Shown here: piece by piece, positions 8,522 to 16,530 of the stretch
How positions within the stretch are numbered: the first letter of the stretch is position 1
Layout of the letters: the number at the start of each line of letters is the position of its first letter
Source: CAG-826 sp964546565
GTDB taxonomy: Bacteria > Bacillota_I > Bacilli_A > RFN20 > CAG-826
NCBI GenBank assembly: GCA_964546565.1
Contig: CAZJKC010000012.1
Coordinates: 1-35,773, forward strand
DNA: 35,773 bases
Direction: 5' to 3'
Made by a program: the position numbers and the translations under genes
The notes under the pieces: generated by a model
What the model saw: only the letters and a program-made list of their open reading frames with translations
The model's database searches: none
What the model was told of the DNA's origin: nothing

Positions 8522-10870
8522 ATGATTTATTCATTAAAAGAATATCAAAGAGATGCTGTTGATGAACTTAAAGATTTGTTTGAATTATATTTCAAAAGTT
8601 CATCAAGAAAAGAAATTGTTTTAAAATCCCCTACTGGTAGTGGCAAAACTTTTATGGCTTCATCTCTTTTTGAAGAGCTAGCAAGTGAAAATAGCGATAT
8701 AAACTTTTGTATCATGTGGGCTTGCCCAGGAAAAGGTGAATTACATAAACAATCATTTGATAGTGTTAAAGCATATTTAGGTGGAAATCCTGTTTGTACT
8801 TTATTAGAAGATGATTTTTTTGGCTCAAGAAAATATATAAAGAACCATGAAATTGTTTTTATTAATTGGGAAAAACTTATTCAAAAAGATAAAGAAACAG
8901 GTAAATGGGCTAATAACTTAATGAAAGACCAAGAAGGTCATAATTTTATTGATGTTATAGATCGAACAAAAAGAAATGGTACAAATGTTATATTAGTCAT
9001 CGATGAATCTCATATTGGTAAATCTGCAAAAACAAGAATACAAGAATTTATTAATATTATTATTTGTCCTAATATTGTTTTAGAAATGTCAGCGACTCCA
9101 TTAAGTGAACATATAGATGTAACAGTCGATCCTCAAAGAGTAATTAACGAAGGAATGATTAAAGAAGATGTAATTGTCAATGAAGGTATTACAAAAGAAG
9201 ACCGTTCAATGGAGGAAACTGATTCTGAGTTATTAGTATTAGAAAAAGGATATTTAAAACGTGAAGAATTAAAGAAAGAATATGAGTTAATTGGTTCAAT
9301 CGTAAATCCATTAGTATTAATTCAAATCCCAAATGTTGATGAAGGTGAAACTAAAAAACTAGTTATTAAAGATTTCTTAAGAGAAAAAGGAATAACAGAA
9401 GATAATGGAAAATTGAAATTCTGGTGTGATGATAAAGGTCATTTTGATAAAAAGAAAATTAGAGATTTAGATGATGAGACTGAGTATTTAGTATTTAAAA
9501 CAGCTGTTGCAACTGGTTGGGATTGTCCTAGAGCACAAGTATTAATAAAGTTTAGAGAAGGCAAATCTGAAACTTTTGAAACACAAACAATCGGTAGAAT
9601 TTTAAGAACAGCTGAAGCAAAATCATATAATAACTCTTTGTTAGATAATGCCTATATTTTTACAAATATAAAAGAATTTGAAACAAAACCTGAAAGTTAT
9701 AATCCTAATAGAATTAAAACAGAATTCTCTTATTTCGTAAAACCATATACAAAATTAATGGTTTGGGAACAAACTCAATTAAGATCTTTCTATAGATCAA
9801 GACAAGGGGACTATAACTCTGCCGATTCAAATTACACAGCTTACTTTTTAAACTCGTTTATGAAATTCTTTAGTTTATCAGACGAAGATAAGTTAATTAA
9901 GTCTAATATAGAAAAATTCCAACTCAAAGGATTGGATTTATCAATTGATACAAATGATACTTTAATTGAAGAAACTATATTAAAAGTCACTGATATTGAG
10001 AATGAACAATTAATCACAGGCGAACAAGTAAATGTCAGGATGGCTGAAAATGATGTTCAAACACAATATTATGCATTAATTAAAGAAAATTTAAATGGGC
10101 TTGCTTATGTCCGCTCTAAGTCACCTATTAATTCAGCAATCATAGATGCTTTTATGACATTCTATAACGTTTTTACTAGATCTGAAAGAGTTTCATCAAT
10201 TCAAAGAATAGTAGTTAATAATAAAGAAATATTTGCTGAAATACTCAATAAATCTACTAAAGATTTTAGAGATATGTTGCAACAAAAAGCTGATAAAAAA
10301 GGTGAACATTATGACTTTAAAATTGAAGATAAACGTGCTTATTCTACTGAAACGCATGTTGCTATCCATGCAAAAAAATCTTTATACAAGCCTTTGTTTG
10401 TTTTAAAAGGGCCAAATGGTCATATTAACTATTTAGAAAAAGATTTTCTAAATTTTTTAGATAATCAAGAACATATTAGATGGTATTGGGAAAATGGTTC
10501 TGAATTAATGAGAATAAACTTTGGTATTTCTTACAATAATGGTATGAATACTTTCCAACCAGATTTTATAGTTAAATTTGCTGACGGAACAGTTGGTATA
10601 TTCGATACAAAAGCCATTGATCAAAGAGTAGAAGATACAAGAGTCAAGCAAGAATCGTTATGGAAATACTTACAATCAATTAATAATAATCGCGGTTATG
10701 CTCCAAAAGTAATAGGTGGTATCGTCATTAAAAAAGGTTCACAATTCTATCTATTTGAAGGAAAAGAATATCATACATATATTGAATCGACTCAAGGTTG
10801 GAAAAACTTTAATGAATTAATAAGAGAAATAGATAACCAAATTAATTTGATGAAATATTTAAAAAAATGA
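8522..10870 (+). CDS. res: Type III restriction enzyme, helicase-nuclease subunit (Res)
   Basis: This is the ATP-dependent translocase and endonuclease partner of Mod, about 782 residues. I choose the ATG at 8522 because AAGGGGTGAG lies six to eight bases before it; an in-frame GTG at 8513 overlaps mod. Superfamily-2 helicase motifs are in order: Walker A SPTGSGKT (36-43), DESH (161-164), SATPL (about 190), then ATGWDCPRAQVLIKFR and QTIGRILR (motifs V-VI, about 320-360). The C-terminus carries a PD-(D/E)XK nuclease: QPDFIV with Asp681, then IFDTKA with Asp695 and Lys697. All catalytic residues are present, so the system should be active. It cuts unmethylated DNA when complexed with Mod. Confidence 0.93.
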   Translation: MIYSLKEYQRDAVDELKDLFELYFKSSSRKEIVLKSPTGSGKTFMASSLFEELASENSDINFCIMWACPGKGELHKQSFDSVKAYLGGNPVCTLLEDDFFGSRKYIKNHEIVFINWEKLIQKDKETGKWANNLMKDQEGHNFIDVIDRTKRNGTNVILVIDESHIGKSAKTRIQEFINIIICPNIVLEMSATPLSEHIDVTVDPQRVINEGMIKEDVIVNEGITKEDRSMEETDSELLVLEKGYLKREELKKEYELIGSIVNPLVLIQIPNVDEGETKKLVIKDFLREKGITEDNGKLKFWCDDKGHFDKKKIRDLDDETEYLVFKTAVATGWDCPRAQVLIKFREGKSETFETQTIGRILRTAEAKSYNNSLLDNAYIFTNIKEFETKPESYNPNRIKTEFSYFVKPYTKLMVWEQTQLRSFYRSRQGDYNSADSNYTAYFLNSFMKFFSLSDEDKLIKSNIEKFQLKGLDLSIDTNDTLIEETILKVTDIENEQLITGEQVNVRMAENDVQTQYYALIKENLNGLAYVRSKSPINSAIIDAFMTFYNVFTRSERVSSIQRIVVNNKEIFAEILNKSTKDFRDMLQQKADKKGEHYDFKIEDKRAYSTETHVAIHAKKSLYKPLFVLKGPNGHINYLEKDFLNFLDNQEHIRWYWENGSELMRINFGISYNNGMNTFQPDFIVKFADGTVGIFDTKAIDQRVEDTRVKQESLWKYLQSINNNRGYAPKVIGGIVIKKGSQFYLFEGKEYHTYIESTQGWKNFNELIREIDNQINLMKYLKK

Positions 10871-10919
10871 TTTCTTGTATCCACCATATTGGTTTTATTT
10901 TTAGAAACAAAAAAATAAA

Positions 10920-10943
10920 AAGGTATTGAATTGCAAATTAATT
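10920..10943. repeat. 24-bp repeat identical to 1215-1238
   Basis: The segment starting AAGGTATTGAATTGCAAATT is identical over 24 bases to 1215-1238. It lies 50 bases after the res stop codon, so it marks the distal edge of the restriction operon. Confidence 0.55.
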
Positions 10944-11080
10944 GAGTATCTCGTAATATCTTATTTTCTTTGTTTCATTATTTATTTTGCAATTATTAAC
11001 TTCATTTAATATGCTAATCTATAACTATTCAAGAGACTACATTTTTATCAGAATGATTTTCCATTATTTTAATAATATTA

Positions 11081-11144
11081 TTAAGGGAAAACAAACAAAA
11101 TCTATTGATTTTCCCTTAAAAAAAGATATAATAAAAGGGAAAAC
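11081..11144 (+). promoter_or_regulatory. Fic gene promoter with an operator array
   Basis: TTGATT (11105-11110), a 16-base spacer and TATAAT (11127-11132) form the promoter. TTAAGGGAAAAC at 11081-11092 and its inverted copy TTTTCCCTTAA at 11109-11119 flank and fill the spacer; a third variant, AAAAGGGAAAAC, at 11133-11144 runs up to the ribosome binding site. A protein bound here would block RNA polymerase. The Fic protein's own C-terminal winged helix is the obvious candidate binder; this is inferred. Confidence 0.65.
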
Positions 11145-11157
11145 AAGGAGGTATCGT

Positions 11158-12204
11158 ATGCGTTATTTTAATTATTCTCAAATAAAAAATTGGAAATGGG
11201 ACAGTGATATTCTTGGCTTGATAGCGGCAATATATAAAGAGGCTGGGAAACAAGAATTATACTTGAAACAACGTCCTGAAGAATTGGAAAAACTAGTAGA
11301 GATTGCGAAAATTCAAAGCACAGAGGCATCTAATGCTATTGAGGGAATTGTAACTACAAATACACGTATTAAACAATTAGTTGCAGAAAAGACAACGCCT
11401 AAAAATAGAGATGAAGAAGAAATTGCAGGCTATAGGGATGTTCTTGGAATTATTCATGGAAGTTTTGATGCAATTCCTATTACAACAAACTATATTCTTC
11501 AACTTCATAAAATCTTGTATAGGCATATGAATAATCCTGTTGCAGGTAGAACTAAGACTGTTCAAAACTATATTAGTGCAACTTACCCTAACGGAAGAGT
11601 AGAAATATTATTTACTCCGCTAAATCCATTTGAAACACCTACAGCTCTTGAGATTATTTGTAATGAATATAATCGAGTTATAGGAAACTTAGAAGTCGAA
11701 CCGTTAATTGCGATTCCTATATTTATTCATGATTTTTTGTGCATTCATCCATTCAATGATGGAAATGGAAGAATGAGCAGATTGCTTACTACATTGCTTT
11801 TATATCGTAGTGGTTTTTATGTAGGTAAATATATATCGCTTGAAGCAAAAATAGCAAAGAATAAAGATTTGTATTATGATGCACTTGCAAAATCTCAAAT
11901 AGGTTGGCATGAAGGAACTGAAGATGTTGTTCCATTTATTAAATATCTTTTAGGAACACTTTTAGCCGCTTATAAAGATTTTGAAGATCGTTTTGCATTA
12001 GTTGCCACAAAATATTCAGCATTAGAAATTGTAAGACATGCATCAATGAATAAAATTGGGCGATTTAATAAACAAGATATTCGTGAACAATGTCCTTCGC
12101 TTAGCGTAAGCAGTATAGAAGGGGCATTAAGAAAACTTATTGAACTTGGTGAATTAAAACGTGAGGGTAGCGGTAAATCCACTTATTATTATAGGTTGAA
12201 GTAA
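11158..12204 (+). CDS. Fic-family protein with C-terminal winged helix
   Basis: This 348-residue class II Fic protein probably transfers AMP from ATP to a target protein. The ATG at 11158, six bases after AAGGAGG, is the true start; the open frame extends upstream to 10987 without a ribosome binding site. The inhibitory helix motif S-x-x-x-E-G is SNAIEG (58-63), N-terminal to the core. The active-site loop HPFNDGNGR (197-205) is intact, with catalytic His197. The C-terminal 60 residues (FNKQDIREQCPSLSVSSIEG and following) form a winged helix-turn-helix. The gene is bracketed by copies of a TTAAGGGAAAAC motif upstream and downstream, which suggests DNA binding by the protein itself. It follows the restriction system. 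Its target is unknown, and no separate antitoxin gene is adjacent. Confidence 0.93.
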   Translation: MRYFNYSQIKNWKWDSDILGLIAAIYKEAGKQELYLKQRPEELEKLVEIAKIQSTEASNAIEGIVTTNTRIKQLVAEKTTPKNRDEEEIAGYRDVLGIIHGSFDAIPITTNYILQLHKILYRHMNNPVAGRTKTVQNYISATYPNGRVEILFTPLNPFETPTALEIICNEYNRVIGNLEVEPLIAIPIFIHDFLCIHPFNDGNGRMSRLLTTLLLYRSGFYVGKYISLEAKIAKNKDLYYDALAKSQIGWHEGTEDVVPFIKYLLGTLLAAYKDFEDRFALVATKYSALEIVRHASMNKIGRFNKQDIREQCPSLSVSSIEGALRKLIELGELKREGSGKSTYYYRLK

Positions 12205-12239
12205 AATACTATAATTACAAAGAAAATATAAAATTAAAA

Positions 12240-12298
12240 GTTTTCCCTTAATAATAAAACGAAATCCCTTAAAATGTAATAAAAAATAAGGGAAAAAC
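12240..12298. repeat. Downstream copies of the Fic operator motif
   Basis: GTTTTCCCTTAA (12240-12251) is the exact reverse complement of the upstream TTAAGGGAAAAC. ATCCCTTAAAA (12264-12274) and TAAGGGAAAAAC (12287-12298) are close variants. The first and last form an inverted pair. The array starts 36 bases after the Fic stop codon, so the gene has operator-like sites on both flanks. Confidence 0.65.
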
Positions 12299-12315
12299 AA
12301 TTGAATAAGTTTAAC

Positions 12316-12355
12316 GGGACTGTTAAAAAAACTAGGTTTTTTTAGTCCCTTTTTA
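12316..12355 (+). terminator. Terminator after the Fic gene
   Basis: GGGACT (12316-12321) pairs with AGTCCC (12344-12349), extended inside by AAAAAAAC (12325-12332) with GTTTTTTT (12336-12343), and is followed by TTTTT. The long stem and U-tract fit an intrinsic terminator; GGGACTGTT also resembles some insertion-sequence ends. Confidence 0.65.
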
Positions 12356-12360
12356 AATTC

Positions 12361-12892
12361 TTAATCTTTTAAAGCTATTATTGACAAAATATATACTCCA
12401 TCACTATTTTGATAAGATATATTTCCTACTCCATAAATTACAAATTTTATTAAAGATTCTTTTTTTCCTTGTTTTGTATGATGTTTTTTACAAACTGTAG
12501 TGTATGCTATTCGTATAAAGACATGGTATTCATTCTAATATTTTTAATTCTACCGGTTCCACTATGTATTATCCTTTTTCTTGTGGCGTAAATGAGCCTA
12601 TAAATATAATTTGACCATTATCAGTATTTTGGTCAACATACGTTCTAGTAACGTCCCAAATACTAGGAACTTCTTGCTATTGGTCAATTAAACGAGGGGG
12701 GGATTACCTTTTAATATTGTAAAATGTTCCATTTCTAAAAATAAACGATTATAAAAATTCCCTTGGAGACACCAACTAAAAATTCACTATTTACATGATA
12801 TGATGAAGTCCAAGTTTCCCCACACCATTTAGGATCTTCAATACAAATAGCTTTAGGTATTTTTTCAATAGATTCATCAATTATTCTTTTTT
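12361..12892 (-). pseudogene. Heavily decayed AAA/DUF4143 ATPase
   Basis: Reverse-strand fragments in several frames match the ATPase family end to end. IPKAICIEDPKWCGETWTSS is the Walker A region, normally EGPKWCGKTWT, with the catalytic Lys changed to Glu. FN*PIARSS*YLG and its shifted frames match the LIDEWQEVPSIWD segment. GSFTPQEKGSYIVEPVELKI is the sensor region. The 3' end (12361-12480, ending SYQNSDGVYILSIIALKD) is the DUF4143 tail shared with 1649 and 5381. The middle of the gene is deleted. Frameshifts, stops and loss of the Walker Lys make it clearly dead. Confidence 0.8.
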
Positions 12893-12966
12893 ATATTATA
12901 TTTTTGTTTTATTAACTAATTTTTTATTAAATTACTCCTGGTATTTTGTTCATATTATTTCTTAAA

Positions 12967-13025
12967 TTGACCAATATTCGTCAATAAAACTGACCAATAT
13001 TTATGCATGTAACTGACCCATTTTT
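12967..13025. repeat. Three direct repeats with an exact 23-bp period
   Basis: TTGACCAATATTC (12967), CTGACCAATATTT (12990) and CTGACCCATTTTT (13013) are spaced exactly 23 bases apart, about two helical turns. The first copy also contains an inverted repeat, ATTGAC-CAATATTC-GTCAAT. They lie upstream of the decayed reverse-strand ATPase and could be its former operator, or iteron-like protein sites. From 13100 to 13450 I see no other feature I can support. Confidence 0.5.
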
Positions 13026-13068
13026 GCATGATGTATTTTGATTAACAAAATAGCAATCATATTTATTC

Positions 13069-13098
13069 CGGAAAAACTTGACAAAACATTTTTTGCCG
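13069..13098. repeat. Second copy of the TTGACAAAACATTTTTTG segment
   Basis: TTGACAAAACATTTTTTG at 13078-13095, preceded by CCGGAAAAAC, matches 1190-1207, which is preceded by CGGAAAACA. The pair brackets the 5' accessory region and the restriction/Fic block. Confidence 0.45.
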
Positions 13099-13450
13099 TA
13101 ATAAAACGTATATAAAAAAACTAATTATTAATAAGGTATTTATATTTTAAACTTTTAATAAATAATCTTATTTGATGCTCATAACCAAAGAAATTTTTAA
13201 ATTCTAATAATTACACCATAAGTGTTTATTATTTCTTTATTAATAGTTAATGAAATTGTATTGGCTTTTACTATTGACTTACTATTTTTTTAAGAACGCT
13301 AAAAGAAACAATGATCGATTGGAATACTTTAAATTAACAATAAAAAACAATTTACAACAAAGTTCTAAAGAAACTAATTAATAAAAGAGGATATCGAAAA
13401 ACTAATATAAATCAAAGGGTTTATACTGACTTTTCCGAAAAACTATTTTA

Positions 13451-14410
13451 AAAATAGAAGTTTTTTGCTATTTACTTCTTGACGAAGTGCAAGAAATAGT
13501 TGGATGGAAAAAAGTAGTTAATAGCGGATTTGAAAGTTATGATGTTGATATCTATATTACCAGCTCTAATTCTTACTTGCTTTCAAGTGAAATATCCACC
13601 TACCTTTCTAGTCGTTTTATTCAAATTGATATTTTCACACTTTCACTTGTAGAATATAAAGAATTCCGTGATAATCGAAGTTTATCAAACGACGAATTAT
13701 TTAGAAAATATTTAGTTTATGGCTGATTTTCGTTAGTGGCAACATTGGATAATGATCCTCACGATGCTTATCAAATAGTAGAAGGTATCTACGCAACTAT
13801 CATCAATAATGATATCACAAGGAGGCATAAAATACTCAACAAGGAATTATTTGATAGAGTTGTTCGTTTTATAGTAGAAAACATGAGCAAGACTTTTTCA
13901 GCAAACGCTATAGTTATGTTTCTAAAAAGTGCGTATAGATCAATTAACATAGAAACAGTTTATAATTATTTATATTGGCTAGAAGAAGCATTCGTTATTT
14001 ATCGATGCAATAGATATGATATTCAAGGCAAATCAGTATTAAAAGCACAAGAAAAATTCTATCTCGCCGATATTTCTTTTAAATATTTACAGTTTAGGTA
14101 CAACCCAAAAGCTATTTTAGTAGCGCTTAAAAATATCATTTGTCTTGAACTCCGTCGTCGTGGTTATACTGTGTTTATAGGCAAAGATTTTAAGAAAGAA
14201 ATTGATTTTGTGGCAATACGTAGAGATGAAAAAATATATATACAGGTTTGCCGTTAATTACCAACTAAATCAAGTCGAGAAATAGACAATCTTTTAGAAA
14301 TAAAAGAACACTATCCTAAATACGTTGTTTGTATGGATAGATTAGCGATGGGAAATAATAATGGTATAAAACTTGTTCACATTGCTGATTTCCTTCTTCA
14401 AGAAAATTGA
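13451..14410 (+). pseudogene. AAA/DUF4143 ATPase missing its N-terminus, with two in-frame stops
   Basis: One continuous forward frame runs from FCYLLLDEVQEIVGWKKVVN (Walker B and following), through ITSSNSYLLSSEISTYLSSR (sensor) and the DUF4143 region (KTFSANAIVMFLKS, FVIYRCNRYDIQGKSVL), to the nuclease-like tail (KEIDFVAIR, KIYIQVCR). It is interrupted by TGA at 13724-13726, where relatives have YGGFP, and by TAA at 14255-14257, where relatives have CRNLP. The P-loop region is absent. The intact paralogue at 14958 aligns throughout, so this is a degraded neighbour or duplicate. Because only point stops break it, decay looks recent relative to the 12361 copy. Confidence 0.85.
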
Positions 14411-14562
14411 TAAACTAAAAGAACTAACATTGCTATAATAAACTATTTTTTTATACTTCACATCATGACGTTAGGAAGTTGTCAAACTATAGTTTTTTTG
14501 CACTAATATACGCAAAATAGACTTCTTTTTGATAAAGAATTGGGTCAATTTGTATAATCAAC

Positions 14563-14777
14563 AAAGTTAATTACAGTTACCATACCTAAAAGTTACGACG
14601 CATTTGTCGATAGTTTAAGGCAAAAAAATGATAGAACGAGATCCTTATTTAGAACTTATTATTAATAATATGTGGCATGGCGAAATTAAAACTATTACAG
14701 CAAAAAAATTATATTACAAGCAAGTAACTAATTTGGCAAAAATAATGGCAAAAATAATGGCAAAAATACTGTTATAG
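14563..14777 (+). other. Unassigned small frames with a 12-bp tandem repeat
   Basis: The 550-base gap before the intact ATPase holds two overlapping small frames. One, near 14563-14665, reads ITVTIPKSYDAFVDSLRQKN. The other, 14628-14777 (49 codons from an ATG), reads MIERDPYLELIINNMWHGEI, then KTITAKKLYYKQVTN, and ends in AKIMAKIMAKILL. The last part is coded by three tandem copies of TGGCAAAAATAA (14734-14769, last copy one base different). The pieces vaguely resemble the linker and HTH end of a serine recombinase, but I cannot assign them. Most likely gene debris. Confidence 0.3.
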
Positions 14778-14957
14778 CATTTAAAGCTATAATTGAATAA
14801 GATTATTACTGACTTGCTCGTTTAAGCACAAAATGCATTGTGTATATCCGTATTTATTTACATAAACTAAAAGTTTATTGGAATATAATCGTACAAAAAC
14901 ATTGTTTTGATTATAATTCTGACTTATAATATAAGTAACCAAAGGAGGTTACCGCTC

Positions 14958-16160
14958 ATGATTATAAGACCAAATTATATAAATTTTATCAGACCATTTT
15001 TTAATACTCCCTTTGTTAAAATCTTAACAGGTATTCGTAGAAGTGGAAAATCTACATTACTTGAAATGATAAAAAAAGAAATGATGGAAACGGGAGTAAA
15101 AAAAGAAAATATTATTTATTTACATTTAGATTCATACTTAAATGATAATCTTGCTAATGGTAAGCAACTATATGACTTTATGAGTAGCAGAATAAATGAT
15201 GAAAAAGCTTATATTTTCATCGATGAAGTACAAGAAGCTGATGGATGGGAAAAAGCTCTTAATAGTTTAATGGTCGATTATGATGTTGATATATATGTTA
15301 CTGGGTCTAATTCCAAATTATTATCTAGTGAAATTTCAACATATTTGACTGGAAGATATATTTCTATACCGGTTTATCCTTTATCATACAAAGAATACTT
15401 AACATTTAAAAAGGAAACAAACCAATTTGAATTAGGAAAAGACTATATAAGAGAATATATTGAGTATGGTGGATTCCCTGCCATTGCCATTCATTCTTTT
15501 AGTAAAAAAGAAGCCTATACTATTGTTAAAGATATCTATAATTCGGTCATTTTCACTGATATAGTTAAGAGGAATTCCATTCGAAAAATCGATCAGTTTG
15601 AAAAAGTTATAAAGTTTATATTTGAGAATGTTGGTAAAACTTTCTCTGCTTCATCAATTATAGGATATTTAAAATCTGAAGGAAGAACATTAGATTCTGA
15701 AACGCTATATAACTATATATCCTATTTAGAAAAAGCATTTATCATTTATCGTACAAATAGATATGATATTCAAGGAAAAGAAGTATTAAAGACTCATGAA
15801 AAATACTACTTATCTGACCAATCTTTAAAATTTGTAATGTTAGATTACGATTCAAAAATGGAATCATCTATTTTAGAAAATATCGTTTATCTCGAATTAA
15901 AAAGAAGACATTACGATGTTTATATTGGAAAATTAAGAACAAAAGAAATTGATTTTGTGGCTACGAAAGATGGTAAAAAGATTTACATACAAGTTTGTAG
16001 AAATTTGCCGGAAAATTCTAACCGCGAAATACAAAACTTAAAAGATATTGACGATAACTATCCGAAGTACATCGTAACACTAGATAAATACGATAGTGGA
16101 AATATTGATGGAATAGAAATTGTTTATCTTGAAAATTTCTTATTAAAATCAGAATACTAA
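14958..16160 (+). CDS. AAA ATPase with DUF4143/nuclease-like C-terminus
   Basis: This 400-residue protein is full length for the family. The ATG at 14958 follows AAAGGAGGTT; an earlier start at 14907 has no support. Domains: P-loop GIRRSGKST (25-33), Walker B AYIFIDEVQE (Asp89, Glu90), sensor VTGSNSKLLSSEISTYL (about 113-130), DUF4143 region with GKTFSASSIIGYL and YRTNRYDIQGKEVLKTHEKY, and a C-terminal PD-(D/E)XK-like fold (ELKRR, KEIDFVA, IYIQVCR). It is presumably cytosolic and ATP-driven. The family is widespread, often multicopy and found near defence or mobile genes, but its biochemical role is not settled. A terminator follows. It is the only intact copy in the window. Confidence 0.9.
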   Translation: MIIRPNYINFIRPFFNTPFVKILTGIRRSGKSTLLEMIKKEMMETGVKKENIIYLHLDSYLNDNLANGKQLYDFMSSRINDEKAYIFIDEVQEADGWEKALNSLMVDYDVDIYVTGSNSKLLSSEISTYLTGRYISIPVYPLSYKEYLTFKKETNQFELGKDYIREYIEYGGFPAIAIHSFSKKEAYTIVKDIYNSVIFTDIVKRNSIRKIDQFEKVIKFIFENVGKTFSASSIIGYLKSEGRTLDSETLYNYISYLEKAFIIYRTNRYDIQGKEVLKTHEKYYLSDQSLKFVMLDYDSKMESSILENIVYLELKRRHYDVYIGKLRTKEIDFVATKDGKKIYIQVCRNLPENSNREIQNLKDIDDNYPKYIVTLDKYDSGNIDGIEIVYLENFLLKSEY

Positions 16161-16167
16161 TGTTTTA

Positions 16168-16203
16168 AAGAGAGGAGTCGCCTATTGCACTCTCTCTTTT
16201 TTT
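16168..16203 (+). terminator. Terminator after the intact ATPase
   Basis: AGAGAGGAGT pairs, with one bulged base, with ACTCTCTCT across a 10-base loop and runs into seven T residues (16197-16203). It directly follows the stop codon. Confidence 0.75.
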
Positions 16204-16265
16204 ACTAAAATATAAATAATAATTAATATATATGTCCTTTACACACTTATATATAATTTCAAACA

Positions 16266-16387
16266 ATCTTTAGAAGAATAATAAATATTTTAATCATTAA
16301 AAACACAAGAAAAAGCCCATTAAATCACGCTTTTTCACTAATTTATAAACTAATTAAATTGCGGGAAAATGTGGTATTTTTTTTGAA
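16266..16387. repeat. Left copy of the ~121-bp direct repeat flanking the TIR-NACHT-LRR gene
   Basis: It matches 20739-20859 in the same orientation. The right-hand two thirds (16325-16387) are almost perfect, including AATTGCGGGAAAATGTGGTA and the following T-run and GAA; the left third has scattered changes. An internal hairpin, AAAAAGC-CCATTAAATCAC-GCTTTTT, could terminate transcription. The rest of the gap to 16530 holds a TATAAT (16487-16492) for the next gene. Confidence 0.85.
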
Positions 16388-16530
16388 TTCATTCTTTTAA
16401 TTATTCCAAATGAGTAGTCCTAACATCCATTAATTAAGACATATAAAAATAAATAAGTCGCAATAGCAATAACCATCATTCTACCTTATAATAAATTTAA
16501 ACAAAGAAAAAAATTCAAGGTGGTAAATAT

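Noticed and set aside
10987..11157. Upstream extension of the first Fic frame
   Set aside because: The promoter, operator repeats and AAGGAGG for the ATG at 11158 lie inside it, so it is leader DNA.
13724..13726. TGA where relatives have a glycine codon, possible alternative genetic code
   Set aside because: Intact genes here (nadE, nudF) end in TGA, and a Mycoplasma-type code would read TGA as Trp, not Gly.
14734..14769. Three 12-bp tandem repeats, considered as a CRISPR-like or phase-variable tract
   Set aside because: No spacers and no recognisable gene around it; too short and in debris, so only listed as a repeat.
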